Part shown: piece by piece, positions 12,902-25,703 of the stretch
How positions within the stretch are numbered: position 1 is the stretch's first letter
Layout: each line of letters opens with the position of its first letter
NCBI GenBank assembly: GCA_028023455.1
Contig: JAQFVV010000282.1
Span: 1,089,713 to 1,153,712 of the forward strand
Origin: Epiperipatus broadwayi
Lineage: Eukaryota; Onychophora; Udeonychophora; Euonychophora; Peripatidae
Reading direction: 5' to 3'
Length of the DNA: 64,000 bases
Made by a program: the position numbers and the translations under genes
Notes under the pieces: generated by a model
Told to the model about the DNA's origin: nothing
The model's input: the letters and a program-made list of their open reading frames with translations, nothing else
Database searches by the model: none

Positions 12902-13174
12902 ATGGTGAAACACAGAGCTCAATTATCTACAAGATTTGCCCAGAATAAATATATGTACAACCAGGCCAAGAAAAGCAACGAATACTCTTCTGTTTTCTTG
13001 GATCATGAGTTGCGATCAGGCCATAACTTTGATCTCTCTATGGCTGACATCGCTTGTTCTGAGAGAGATGACAGAAAAATAAAGGTGAAGGAGGCATGTC
13101 CAATAGGTAAAGATCATTATGCCATCAATAAAAAGGACTCTAGCATCCCTCTTTCTAAATATTGGCACTTGTAA
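12902..13174 (+). pseudogene. Penelope-like element C-terminal (GIY-YIG side) fragment
   Basis: A 90-codon frame whose second half (SERDDRKIKVKEACPIGKD, then AINKKDSS and PLSKYW) fits the C-terminal part of GIY-YIG endonucleases of Penelope-like elements. There a conserved R-K-x-KEA-x-I ... IN ... L pattern follows a GH motif (RSGHNFDLS here). A second fragment with the same pattern (KRKVKEAYYIAND) lies at 45.6 kb. No GIY or YIG motif and no RT part is readable upstream, so this is a truncated relic next to the LINE at 10.2-12.2 kb. The family assignment rests on pattern memory only. Confidence 0.45.
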
Positions 13175-13642
13175 CAAGCATTGGTATGTAAATATACTCC
13201 TAAAAATTCAATTTTATGATAATCTATTATTTAATATTCAAAAGTACTTTAAATCTAGATCTCAACTTCCTTTGGTCACATAATGCTATGATTGTGAACG
13301 TATTCAGTACTGAATGTGCTCAGCTTTGAACAAATTTTCTTTATTACAAATTCAAACCTGTTCTGGTTTTTAAAATGTTTTAACATTTTTTAAACTATTA
13401 CTATTATGAGATTTGTAAACATTGCATAATAAAATTATCTATCCAAATTGCCATTGTAATGTCATTTGAACTATCTTGCCTCATAAGATGTTTTGATACA
13501 AAATATCCATATCATGTTTACAATCAATGTAAATCCAGAAATTTAAAAAAAAAATACATTATTAAAAGAATGAGCACAGTTACATCAACATTATGCTGAA
13601 CTACTAATTTGTATACGATCTCCATTTTGGATTTTGTTATTA

Positions 13643-13930
13643 AAACAGGCAAAACTCTCCACACAGTAGTGCCACTCAGTGCAAGCCAGAATAATCAATC
13701 GATGCCAGAAGGCTTGTGCATAATATCCCTATCTAGTCCCTACTCATTCCATGTCCCCAGACTAGTTTCTAGATTGTGGATGAGTAGGCACTAGATAGGG
13801 ATTTTATGCACAAGCCTTTTTGGCATCCATTGATTACTCTGGCTTGCACTGAGTGGCATTACTGTATGGAGAGTTTTGCCTGTTTTAACAACAGTTATGA
13901 GCAATCATAGGAGGTGGTGATCATGTAATG
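13643..13930. repeat. F1 repeat copy c, palindromic head-to-head
   Basis: Two F1 units in opposite orientation. The left arm begins AAACAGGCAAAACTCTCC (13,646) and the right arm ends with its complement (about 13,896). Both pass through the GTGCATAA...ATCCCTATCTAG segment. On the minus strand the left unit keeps GAAACTAGTCTGGGG, the 3' half of the F1 hammerhead (GAAAC, GUC cleavage site, stem I strand). CTGACGA and stem II are replaced by the junction, so the ribozyme is broken. The 61-codon frame at 13,609-13,794 is a by-product. Confidence 0.7.
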
Positions 13931-16900
13931 TTTAGTGGTTTTGGATATATTGTCGATGTTAAGTTGAAGTAATTTTATTGTGCTTCCTAGACATAAAAAA
14001 GTCCCTCTATAGAGGTTATATCTAGTGCATGAGATGACCCACGGTTGCTATTTTTCATTTGAAAATATGAGTCCCGCCTCCATAGTTCTGGTTAGGCTAT
14101 ACTCCCCATATTATTTCCAGAGTTCATATTAATAGTTTTACTGTATACTTTCATATTTTAACATCTTTAACTAGTTTATTAATATGAAATATGTTTTCCA
14201 TGTAGAGACCATTTGTTTTTACATCATAATGAAAATTATTCGCAGGAAGGGAATCATCCTCTCTCATATGATTATACTGACAAGTTAAAGTAGAATTCAG
14301 CCAAAAGAATATAATTTTAAAGGTTTTTCTTTATTTTTAAATCCAAAACTTCATTTTTTCATATTCACTTACCATGTAGTGTGTGTATATTCTAAAAATT
14401 AAAAAAAAAAAAAATTAAAAAATGTTTTATTGGTAAAATCATTTAAAGGAGTCTTAATGTATTACGGGTAAACGAATAATTTTTATATTGCGATTTCTCA
14501 CGAAGTTATATTTTTACTAAATGAACAGATTTTGTTAATCGAATAAGTTTTGGGGTAAGGGATCGATGTTTAATAGGCTTTCACGTTGTAGCCATTTCTA
14601 ACTAACGAATTTTAAAGTGAAGATTTTTCTAACTAAATGAAATTCAGTAGTATTATTGGTTTTAAAATATGATGAACATTTCTTAAATATATAAATTAAC
14701 GACAGATGCATTTCTTAAGTATCAATTAAATATGAAATGCATCAATTATATATATTCTGGTATACTAAGTATAGATCAAATAATTTCTAAGTATAGATTT
14801 AATCTAATAATTTCTCAAATATAATGCATAGACTAATATATTTCATACGTATAAATTAAATATAACCTCCGTCGTGCGACCGCATTACAGGCCAATTGTA
14901 ACTATACAAAATCAATTCAAACAAATAAAAAGTTATTCTTTATTTTGTTACCTTTATAAAAATTTAATAAAATAACATAAAACACGTTTTGCAATCTCTC
15001 GATCGGTCAAATAGCATTAAAACGATTGGGAGAGCTTACAAATATCATACATATTATTGGATAGTTTAAGCTAATTATAACTTTATTCTCACCCAATAAG
15101 AATTCTATTCTTATGATCGCACATCCACGTTATGGATTAATTATACTATATTCAAACTATATGGCATTTACACATTTGCAGATAAATTGCATGCCAATTA
15201 CAACATTTTAAGAATGGATCGATGGATACTTCATCATTCCCAGCTGACAATATTTCTGAGGCCTACTGAGATGATGATGATAATGATACAGAACATCTAT
15301 AAGCTTAATTGCCAGGGCACCAAATTGCAGCTCCAATAAAATAGAAAGGTTAAATCTCAATTCCATACTCTTAGTAATAATATTTCATGAATGGGTTAAT
15401 ACACAATCGATTTAAAGAACACTGAGAATGCATTAAAATTGACAATATTAATATCTGTAAGAATTCTAGGTTATTCTCAGCATATTCCCCAGTCACTAGG
15501 ATTAAAGCTACAATTAAATTTTATTCTAATTATAAAGTTCTATATTCATCTCCATTTTCCTGATCCACTCCTCCATCATCTTTAGATCCATATGTCTATT
15601 ACACTACTATTTATTTTATCATTATATTCTACATTTTTACTTTCTTTTACTAGCTCATTTCTTCTCATTATAATCTCTTCTCAGGGTTTTTCGAACAATT
15701 AGGTGTGGAAATCGAATAAGCTGCGACAGGTTATTGGTAATAAACACTCCTCTCTTGATCGCCTTCAAGGTGATCTCGGTTGTCTTTAATGCAGTCTAAT
15801 ATCAATTTACATTAAAGCTGGAATATTTTAAGCTTATTAAATCTTTATAAACACATCATAAAACATAATCGCAATTATAACAAAAACACATAAAAATAAA
15901 ATGCGTCTAGAGGAGTTTGAATACAACGGATGGGGAAAGGACTTTATGCCCACCCTCTGCACTCGCTATCACACAATACTATCTCTATTCACGATTTATA
16001 TTTCAACAATATTAAATTATTTGATAATTTTACGCATTTAAAATTAACCTTTTAAATAGTTTTACTAAATATTAATTATGTACATGATAATTCAAATATT
16101 AATATTATAATTATATTGATGCATGATTGGATTGGAAATATCTAGATAATAATAACCCACAAAAACATGGACACACACGCAAATTTTATTTAAAACAAAT
16201 AACAAATTTTATTTGACAAGCTATAATTCAATACAAAACATATACATTACATTATATCTACACTTTCTTTTACCTTAATATAGTAAATACCAATTTCTTC
16301 CCGTTTTCAATGCTTTCTCTTTTTATTACAGATATATTGTAGAAAATACATAATCGATTTTTCCCTTAATTAAATTTAATAATTTTATTTAATAAATCTA
16401 AAGTTGATATTCCCTTACAAATTTCTTGATCTTATCCGATCATCCTGATTAAATATTCTTTGGCCCTAATCTTTATAACAGAGATATCTTAATAATAATA
16501 AGACTAAGTTATTGCAAATAAATTGGCATTAAGATCAAACATCATCATAGTGCACTCTCTATGTTCATGTTCTTATAACATAATAATATTTTAACAATAC
16601 TACCTTTCCAGCGAAGTTCTCAGCTGGCCATGTAAATATTTATTAAATACATTTATATACGCATTGCTTATGCCCAATCATTCGTAAGTTTTATTTAACC
16701 CTTAACAGTTATTAACTTAATTATTTTTGGCTCGTATGCTAAATCAAATCTACAAAAACAATATTCAAATACACCAATTGCATATACGTGATCTGCATTC
16801 ATTCAGACATTAAATTGAGTTTGCGACCGGTATCCAATACTTATAATAATGCTTATCATGGCTATCCTCTCATACACACGTAAGGAATATCAAATATTAA

Positions 16901-19900
16901 TATGAGGCAGGCAGTGACCCGAATAAGAGAGAACCTTTTCACTAAGGTTGAGATATGCTAGGATTTTTATCGCCAGTCATATAAAAACATAAGTATACCA
17001 AACACCTCTGGCCATCAAAATAAGAAACCTTCTTACTGTGTAGAGAATACTCAAGTGGGAAAACTCTTCCACTGGGTTCAAATACTTTATCATAAATATA
17101 GCATATATCTTAGTGAGTTAAACTTCACTGAATTTGTGGAGATCTGTGTCTATCCACGCACATACAGGTCGAAACATCAAATTATACAAGTAAAACTTTC
17201 ACAACTTTAATATTCTTGCAAATTAGTGTACTGGAACATGAGCCCATAAATTTTCCAAGCATAAATCAGCTTGTTTCTGGCCTTAAATTTATGATAACAA
17301 TAATAATAAACTATAAGAAATGCACACAAAATTCTCAAAACTATTTTCCATGCACTTTTATAAAACAATAAAAATAAAAAAATGATGATGATACTCAATA
17401 GACAAGCAATTCACTTATAAGTCTAAACATTTGATAATAACTTCTGATGCTAATAATAATATCTCTTAATTGTTTTCTTTTTTTTTTTTTAAATTGAGAG
17501 AAAAAAAAATTGTTTGTAAAGTATTTTAAATAAGGCATATAAATTTCACCTACCCCTCAAAATGACCATGATAGCAAAAGCATTTAAATAAACATATATA
17601 AAATTATCTGAAATCAATTTATACCACCAAAATAATACAATTATAATTTTAAAGTAGATGATATATATAATACACTTCAAAGAAAAAAATTCTTTTATAT
17701 ATATATATATTAATTGTCCTACACACACATTTTTTTATATCTACATTAAATGTCCTACACATATAAAGAGCAAATAATAATAATAAAAAAATATACTTAT
17801 ACAAGTCCTTTAGTGGTCCTTTCAGGTTCTTGATTTTTACTTCTTTTTTTTTCTCCTTGACCGGTTTATGAGAGCATATAAGTCCATATTGTAAAAAGTT
17901 CTTTTGATAGAGTTTGGTTCCTTTTCTCTCATATATACAGTCTTTATTTTGCTGAATGCGTTCCTCATTTTCAACTTTAGGTAGATTACTTTTAAACTTT
18001 GTAATTTTCTTCAAGTTTCAGTTAAACAGCCTTCATTTAACTTTTTCACAATATCAGTCTGTTTTTGATTGTCCTTTTCCAATTTTAATTTCATTTTGTA
18101 GATTTAAATTGTCATATATGCATCAAACTTTTGAGTTTTAAATTTTACTATTTGCATATATAAACGATATTAAACTCAACTTTTAACTTCTGTTGTTTAA
18201 AGTTTTATTACCATCTGCTGAATAACTGACTTCTGGAGGTTCCAAGTGTGTGTGCCCACTTAAAATTTATTCACTATACATTATTAGAATGTAGACAAAT
18301 TATTCTGAAGAGACAAAGCACAATAAAAATGATTTTCAATTTTATAACAGTTTTCTTTTAGTCAATGAAGGAAAACTGCTACAGATAAGTTTTTAAAAAT
18401 ACAACCAAGTTCAAAATAAAAAGAAGCCTTTTTTTTTCTTTTAACACAGCTTTTATAGAGACATCCATCTGTGTTTATTATCTTTATAATTAATTGGCAG
18501 GTTCCCCCCTCTCAATTAAATTTAACCTGTTGCCCTCTCAGAAAAACTAGGCATAAATCCCATTTCAAACAGACATGTTTAATTTTACAATCTGAAAATT
18601 AATTGCCAATTAATTTTCGACACTCTGACACACCAGGCTATCGTTAATGGTCTATTAATGGTCCACTTAAATTCCTTAGTGAGATCTGTCCTTTAAGGAA
18701 TGATAATTAACTGAGTAAGATAATACCAACACTAAAAATAATCTTACTTTTCCCTTTTAATAGTGAAACACAATATATTGCAGCTGTTTCAAACTCAGAC
18801 TTTACACTAAATTTGGCTGCTAATATTAAACTTATTAAAATGATTTAATTTCTTATTTAAAATTCTGATTTTAATTTATTATTTAAAATTGCTTTACAAC
18901 ATGTAAGAAATGATTATTAATTGTAAATTGTACCATCAAGATCTACAATTAAATTATATACACACACACATCACAGGTATATACTTTTCTTTAAATTTAG
19001 ATTTTTAATGCCTTAATCTTTATTTATTACAACTATTCTAACTATATTATTATTATTATTATTTTATTTACTTTCCTGAATTATTTATTTCCAACCTAGC
19101 ATAAAATAATGTTTATTCATCATCACTATCCTAATGAAGTTTTTAATAGTCATACACCTCCCTATCAACAAATGTGTAAATCTTGCTTTTTCTAATATTT
19201 TCTTAATATCAATTCAATCCACAAATCAAAACAAAATAATCCTCTGGTTATAAACACACTAACAATAAATTTTTAGATTGCTTACTAGGTGAACATATGC
19301 AATCCCTTATAAATATGGGTTCAAACTCGGTCTTGGCTAAAATTTTCTTACTACACAGTAAAAAAATATATATATTATGAGGAAAATTTGGATAGAACCT
19401 TCTCTTTCATAGCTAACTTAAAATAAATGGAGCCTTGGACAAATCCAAGGGCTACAATATATATATATTGTAACCTAGTGTTATTGACACTTGGTTTATT
19501 TAGCATCGTTTCCACAGGAAAACAATGCTGTCCTTTTCTAGAAAATAAAAAAGTAAAATAGTAATAATATTAAGTGATTAATAAAGTATGCTATTGATTC
19601 ACTTGAACGTATTTTAAGCAAATAACTAAAAAATTTAGTAATTTGATGTCATTTTGAAGAGAGCATGAATAATTTAATTGAAAAATATTAACAATAAAAG
19701 CAATTTAATATAGTATAAAAGCATATATTATAAACAGTAATTGATTTTAGATGGGTAGAGGGGGAAGATAGATGAGTATCTTATCATAACACAATAGCTT
19801 CTGGTAATTTTTAAATTATTTAGATAATAATGTATACAGAAATATACACCACAAATAAACATTGTTAATTAAATGTATTTATTATTTTTCATTATTTGTC

Positions 19901-20250
19901 AAATTACCCTGTAATCCATTTAAATCATAAAGAAAACTATATGACTGTAATAAGTTTTTTTTTTACCTTTCTTTTGTTTATGTATAATTAAATGATTTTT
20001 TCTCTGTAAGAGGTCGCTAAAACAAGACCGCCAAAAATTGAGGAAAGTTTAGTCTGCCATTAGTTTTGCAAGAAGGAAGCAGTACTGAAATTCGGTAACA
20101 AAAATTTTATATTTTTTTATTGCAGAAATAAATATAAGTCCAATAAATGTTTAACAATATCATGTGGGGCTAATCCTATTTGATAAGATGTTCTGTTTTT
20201 CTATGACCGTCTACCTATTTTAAAGCTTTTTATACGCAAAAATATACTAT
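13931..20250. other. AT-rich DNA without recognised genes
   Basis: I read both strands and found no convincing coding region, RNA gene or repeat from the families in this window. An (AT)n run lies at about 17,696-17,711. A lysine-rich open frame on the minus strand (18,014-17,649, 121 codons) has no recognisable domain and no clear splice signals, so I leave it uncalled. Confidence 0.5.
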
Positions 20251-23200
20251 CGTATGCTAAAGTTCAAAATGACCGTATTAACTACAGTAATCACTGAAAG
20301 CGTCATTATATTTAATTTAAGTAATATAAATAATTTCCTGGAAATAAATAACTATTTGTTAACTTTACCTTATTACATAATCTTTTCATGGTATAAAAGA
20401 AAAATTATAATTGAAAGAAATATTATAAAAGCCCAGGGAAGTTAACGAGAAACATTTCGCGCTCTTTCTAACAGAAATTGTCTGCGTTTGAAAATAATGT
20501 AAGCTCCCCCCCCCGTTACAATATGTTTTATTCAATGAAAATTATCTAGAAATAATATTAATGATCAAGGATATTTACTTATGCACCTGTATATTTTTTT
20601 AAAAAGAAAATATAAATTTTCTTAAGGCAAATATTGAAAAATTTGTATGTGTGCATTTTACGGAGAATTCCTTATGAAAGACAAATTATAATTCCTATAG
20701 TAGGAATAAAAACTACAAATATTAGTGACTTAAGTATAACCCTAATATAATAGGTTATATTATACATCAACGGGAATCATTAAAACTTTATATCTACGTA
20801 AGTCAGCTGCAATCCTTCTAATGATAATATTTTGGAAAAGTCACGCATTAGTTTTATTCTTAAGCCAGCTAGCTATATAAAAATGATACGTATCACCAAT
20901 ATTAAAAAGAAAAGAATTATATATGTGATCGTCAATCGTCAAATATTCGTCATGTTAAAATATGTATTGTTTTTCTTGGATCCCAAAAATTATATAAGTT
21001 AATTCAAGGAAGAGTTAACACCCAACGCTGCTATGTTTTCTTTGATTGATTTATTAAATGCACCAGAATGGAGGCAACTTTTATAGAAATGAAATAATAA
21101 AATGTGTTTCTTGTTTTAAAAATTTTGCTTCGTGAACTACGAAAGGATCAAATTCTTCATCTAGATAAATTGCCCAACGGAAAAACATTTTTCTAGTGAA
21201 ATAATAAACACTTGTTAAGTAATGATTTTTTTTTATTTGTAAAATTATGTGTATTTTTTTTATCAACAGGTTAAAGGCTGTATATTCAAGTAGTATTTAA
21301 ATGACCTTGTAATCTTAAAGGTATGTTTTCTTGTAATTATTCTAGGTTAATTTTATATTGGACATGGAACATTTTTTTTTTATAAAATGTGTTTACTTAT
21401 GATATGCCATTATGGGTATAAATTTATATGTTAGATGCGTAGAAGTAGAAAAATTCAGATACTTAATAGGTAAAATATCTAGTTAAAATTATCAGAAGTA
21501 ATTAAAGAGAAGTGCTATACAGAATATTACTTATTTAAAGTTTGAAACAAATTTATACTATGTTAATTGCGGAATTTATTCCCAATTATTTTTTTTATTA
21601 ACGCATTCACTTAATTTAGTTGAAGATACTATATTACCAGGTACTTGTTGAATTTTTCTTTGGCAAAGGTGAAAATTATTATGTTGTATTTTGTGTTATC
21701 CATTGAGGTCAGACGTTGATCTAAGTATACCCCGGAACATAAATTTTGTGTAATTAGTGTATTTGCTTGTCTTGCCCCGATATAGAATCAGCATATGTTT
21801 AAGATTCACATTAGTAACAATTGTAATGTATCTATTTTGAGGGATGGAAAATAATCTCCCCAAAAGCTTTATTTTCCATGAGGGAATAAATAAATCTAGA
21901 ATTCGGGTATGGTTATAACCCTCATGATCGCTTCTCAGAGTTAGGACGATCAGCAATTTATACCGTATTTAGTTTATTTCGTTCGTTAAAATCCCATGAG
22001 AGGATTTGAATTGGTGTGTGTTCCTATTATGCCCAGGAAAGAGGCAAGGACCCACCAAACTATTTTAAGGTAGTAGTTAACTCTACATATCTACGGTATT
22101 ATTCCATATTCCTCATGAGAAAATAGAGATAATTCCACCACGGAAGGTGTAGAATATTGTGTTTTGTTTAGAAAGTTATGGCAAGATAACGGGTATACTG
22201 GAGGTTAATTCTTTACGATCCATTTAGTAAAAATAGCTGTGCTAGTATATATGATCAATTTCTGGACTGTGCGACGGAATAGTGCTGGTAATCCACACGT
22301 AAGTCAATGGAGAGAATAAGTTTAAAATTGCGTGATTTATAAATTTTTATTTGCCAATGGAGGATTCAAATACTAGGTTTAATTTTGGTTAATGATTAAG
22401 TAGCACTCACAATATAACTTATACTGAGAAAAACAGTGTGTATAACAACTTCAGTTGTTATTAAGGTAAACATTAAAAATAATAAGTGTAACTTCCGATA
22501 AATAACCCATAAATTATAATAAGTTAGCTAAATAAAAACTGTCATTTAGTTAAAGATATGATAATAAAATTGTTTGTACGCATTGCCTAGAATCAGATTA
22601 TTTTTATTTTAAAACAAATGGTTAGTTAATAAAGTTAAGCATCCGTTCATATAAGATACACTAAACAGATTAGTTAATGTATCGATAATAATATTTATTT
22701 TGTTATATTCAATTTGCATAAATAAAAAAAAGAAGATGAAGAAGTAGTTCGAATCCAAGTCTAAAAGCATAGACAAATTACTATTAGTTATATTTTGTTT
22801 TATCCATATGGGATCGACTAAATTGTGTATGTTTGTTCATTATGTTAATCCTAAAGGATAGTTTTGTTAACTTGTAATAATAAATTAGAATATTGTTAAA
22901 TTTTAATAATAAATTATAATCTTGTTACAAGCTGTTTTGAGTCATTTTTCTTGTGTGCTAAATAAAAGTGTATCTGCATAATACTTGCAATACTTTCTTG
23001 AGTCCAAAATCATTTATGAAATCTCAATTTCAATACACCAGATAGACAATTGTAAGCAGATCAGAATATTTCATTATATTTTTAATTTAATAAGAATTAT
23101 TTATGGAATTGAAACTTCAGACCAGAACATTTTATTTTATGTGTGTGTAAAATCACTTTATCCCCAAATTAGTAGGTTTTGGTTACACATTGGTCCATAC

Positions 23201-25021
23201 ACATTTAAGTGAAGTGTCTAAGTAATAAAACTTAGTTAAATTATTGTGTTGTCATGGATGATGGAAGGACACAAAAGCACCCTTGTCTTTTCATCATTCC
23301 GACTGAGATTCTGGATTATAAAATGGCTGTATTATTCAAAATTATGCGTTGTTATTGATTATGGTTATCATCTCATTAAATATTATATAGTAGATATGTA
23401 GATGAAGACACCTGGAATTTAAATAAGTTAAATGTTTCCTATAGCCAACCAGAATGTCAGTCATATGCGACAACGCAATACTACCGAGCATTTTATTAAA
23501 TATAATAGAGAACCCTGAGATTAGTGTCATTATTATAAGTGCTCTTAAATTAATATTGACTCATTATGATCAATATTACAAGTGTGGCATGGCTAAAGAG
23601 ATTAAAACTTCTGATTGTATAATAATAAAATATTGAGATCATATTGGCAAATTACTGAATGTTTTATTTTAGTCAGTAATATTAACAATGACATAAAATC
23701 ATCATCATCATTGTCGAACAGTGCAAGCACTTACAGCTCAGAGAATGTGTTTTGGATAGAGAAAGAATGTTAGTTTATTCTAAATTTTTTTTTAAAAATT
23801 ATTTTATTAATGATAATTATTTTTTTTTTATTCTATCTCTGTCTGAACTGCATATCTCTGTAGCTGAATTATTATAACTAACCTAACGAAGAGCTATATT
23901 ATATTATATTATCTTAGGAGGCAATAGAGGGTTGGCTACCCGTCCTATACGGAAGTGTCCGATTTCCCTTGATGGAATAATTCCGTTTTTGTTTTAATAG
24001 AAACGTCATCGTTTGATGGGTTAGAATATATATATATATTCAATACAATTTTTTGCTCACAATCTTTTATAAAAGAATCAGGAAATGAATTCACTATTGA
24101 TGAATTCTAATATAATACGTGTAAAATGAAATATGGTTCATGATTTGTGTTTGTTTATAACAACCTAAACCAGATAAAGATTTTGTTATTATTATTGTTG
24201 ATGTTTTAATTTATAATTTTAAAATAAAATTATATTATAGGTATGTATTTAAAATACATATTATATATATTTTGCTACTATCAACAAATTTTGGCATCCA
24301 TTTCAAGGCTTGGAACCAGATGTCTTGAATGCAGGGAAACTGTAATAATAAACTGAATAAAGGGATACATATTATATCCTATACAAAAAACAGAATAATA
24401 TATTGATTCAGTGCACATATAGTATATGTTTTTAATGGGATATACACCAGGTTATATTGATCAGATTTCATCTGATTGATGTGAAAGCCTCATTACACCG
24501 ATTTAAATATTGATAAGAAATATCACATTGCATTAAAAAAGGTGTCGGGGCACAAACAAATCTGTCCTATAGTAATTAAATATTATTTTACTATTTACAC
24601 TATTGGATATTTATCTCATTCTGTCTTAAAGCAAAAAATTTTTGAAAAAAAAATTATTTAAAAATCTATTCCAATAATCAAAACTGGACTAAATTTGATG
24701 ATGATTGGAATGACTACTGGAGACAGATTTTTTTTTTTCAGAAAATTAATTTTGAAGTCCTTGATATTAAACATGATCAAAAAGTTTTATCAATATATTG
24801 TAATTAATATTGTTATTGATTTATTTTAGAATTTTAAAATTTCAATACTAATTGATTTTTTATCATTTGATATTGTTTTTAAACAATTAAATCAGCATTA
24901 GTACCCTGAAAGTAAGCCTGTTATTAAATACTGTTTAAGATAAAATAATTGTGCGCATCTGTAAATATTTTTTTGTTCTTATATTAAATTTGTGCATAGA
25001 TTAACACTATTTTTAAATAAA
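20251..25021. other. AT-rich DNA without recognised genes
   Basis: A C-run lies at about 20,503-20,514 and short TATTA repeats near 23,897. The 60-90-codon frames here have no domain and no coding-like composition. The sequence at 21,690-22,320 is a little richer in G+C, but I cannot match it to anything. Confidence 0.5.
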
Positions 25022-25026
25022 GTAAT

Positions 25027-25703
25027 TGTACTGAATGGTACAAATATTTATATTGTGTAAATAAAGTTTTAATTAAATTTTGTATGTTGCATTGGCAGTA
25101 TCGTGTTCCCTCCCCCCAGAAATTACTCTAGAAAAAACAAATAAACAAACTGTCAAATAAATTGCGTAATTTATATAAAGAGTTTGATATTTTTGAAGTG
25201 CAGTCAGTCACGTGCATTTCAGTGGATTTGGTACCGAAGTTATAAGCTGTAGTATGCAATCAAAAGCTGTCAGCCAACAATGAAGAGGAAAATGGCTGCC
25301 GAATGTACCGAACGTAAACTGTATTCCCGAAAATAAAAAACTTAAGGTTGAACGAAGTTGGTATTCACCAAAGGTGTTAACATTGAAATTCAAATGGATA
25401 TTTGTTTTGTATAGACTTTTATTTAGATGTTCAGTATATACAATTCTTTAAAATTAAATGAACTGTGAAATTAATACTGGTGCATAGATTAACGTATTTC
25501 TCAACACGCTTAATAATTCCATATAAATCCCCTATTTGTAATAGGAGAATTAGTTGGTTAATAGCATTATTTATTCATTAGTATTATATTATTAAGTGAA
25601 TGCCTCAGCAAACAGAAATAAATTTGCCAAAATATTATCAAACCTGTGTGTATGTGTCACTTTATTGTTGTTCTCCATGGCTGAATTCATCCCCCTGTGG
25701 ACA
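25027..25703 (+). repeat. Gypsy 5' LTR
   Basis: Starts TGTACTGAATGG and aligns along its length with 34,208-34,680 plus 37,199-37,318. Shared blocks include TATTGTGTAAATAAAG, GAGGAAAATGG, TTGTATAGACTTTTATTTAGA and GCAAACAGAAATAAATTTGCC. The predicted end (GGACA, 25,703) is followed at once by TGGCAGATGTCAC, a plausible primer-binding site because tRNA 3'-end complements begin TGG. GTAAT precedes the LTR and GTAAT also occurs just beyond the 3' LTR (37,324), a possible target duplication. Confidence 0.8.

Noticed and set aside
17030-17200. tRNA-like B-box word GGGTTCAAATAC and similar words at 19,308 and 27,090
   Set aside because: No matching A-box, cloverleaf or repeat copies; single B-box-like words are common by chance.
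17649-18014. 121-codon minus-strand open frame, lysine-rich
   Set aside because: No domain recognised, hydrophobic AT-driven tail, no polypyrimidine tract or convincing splice sites; likely chance in A-rich DNA.
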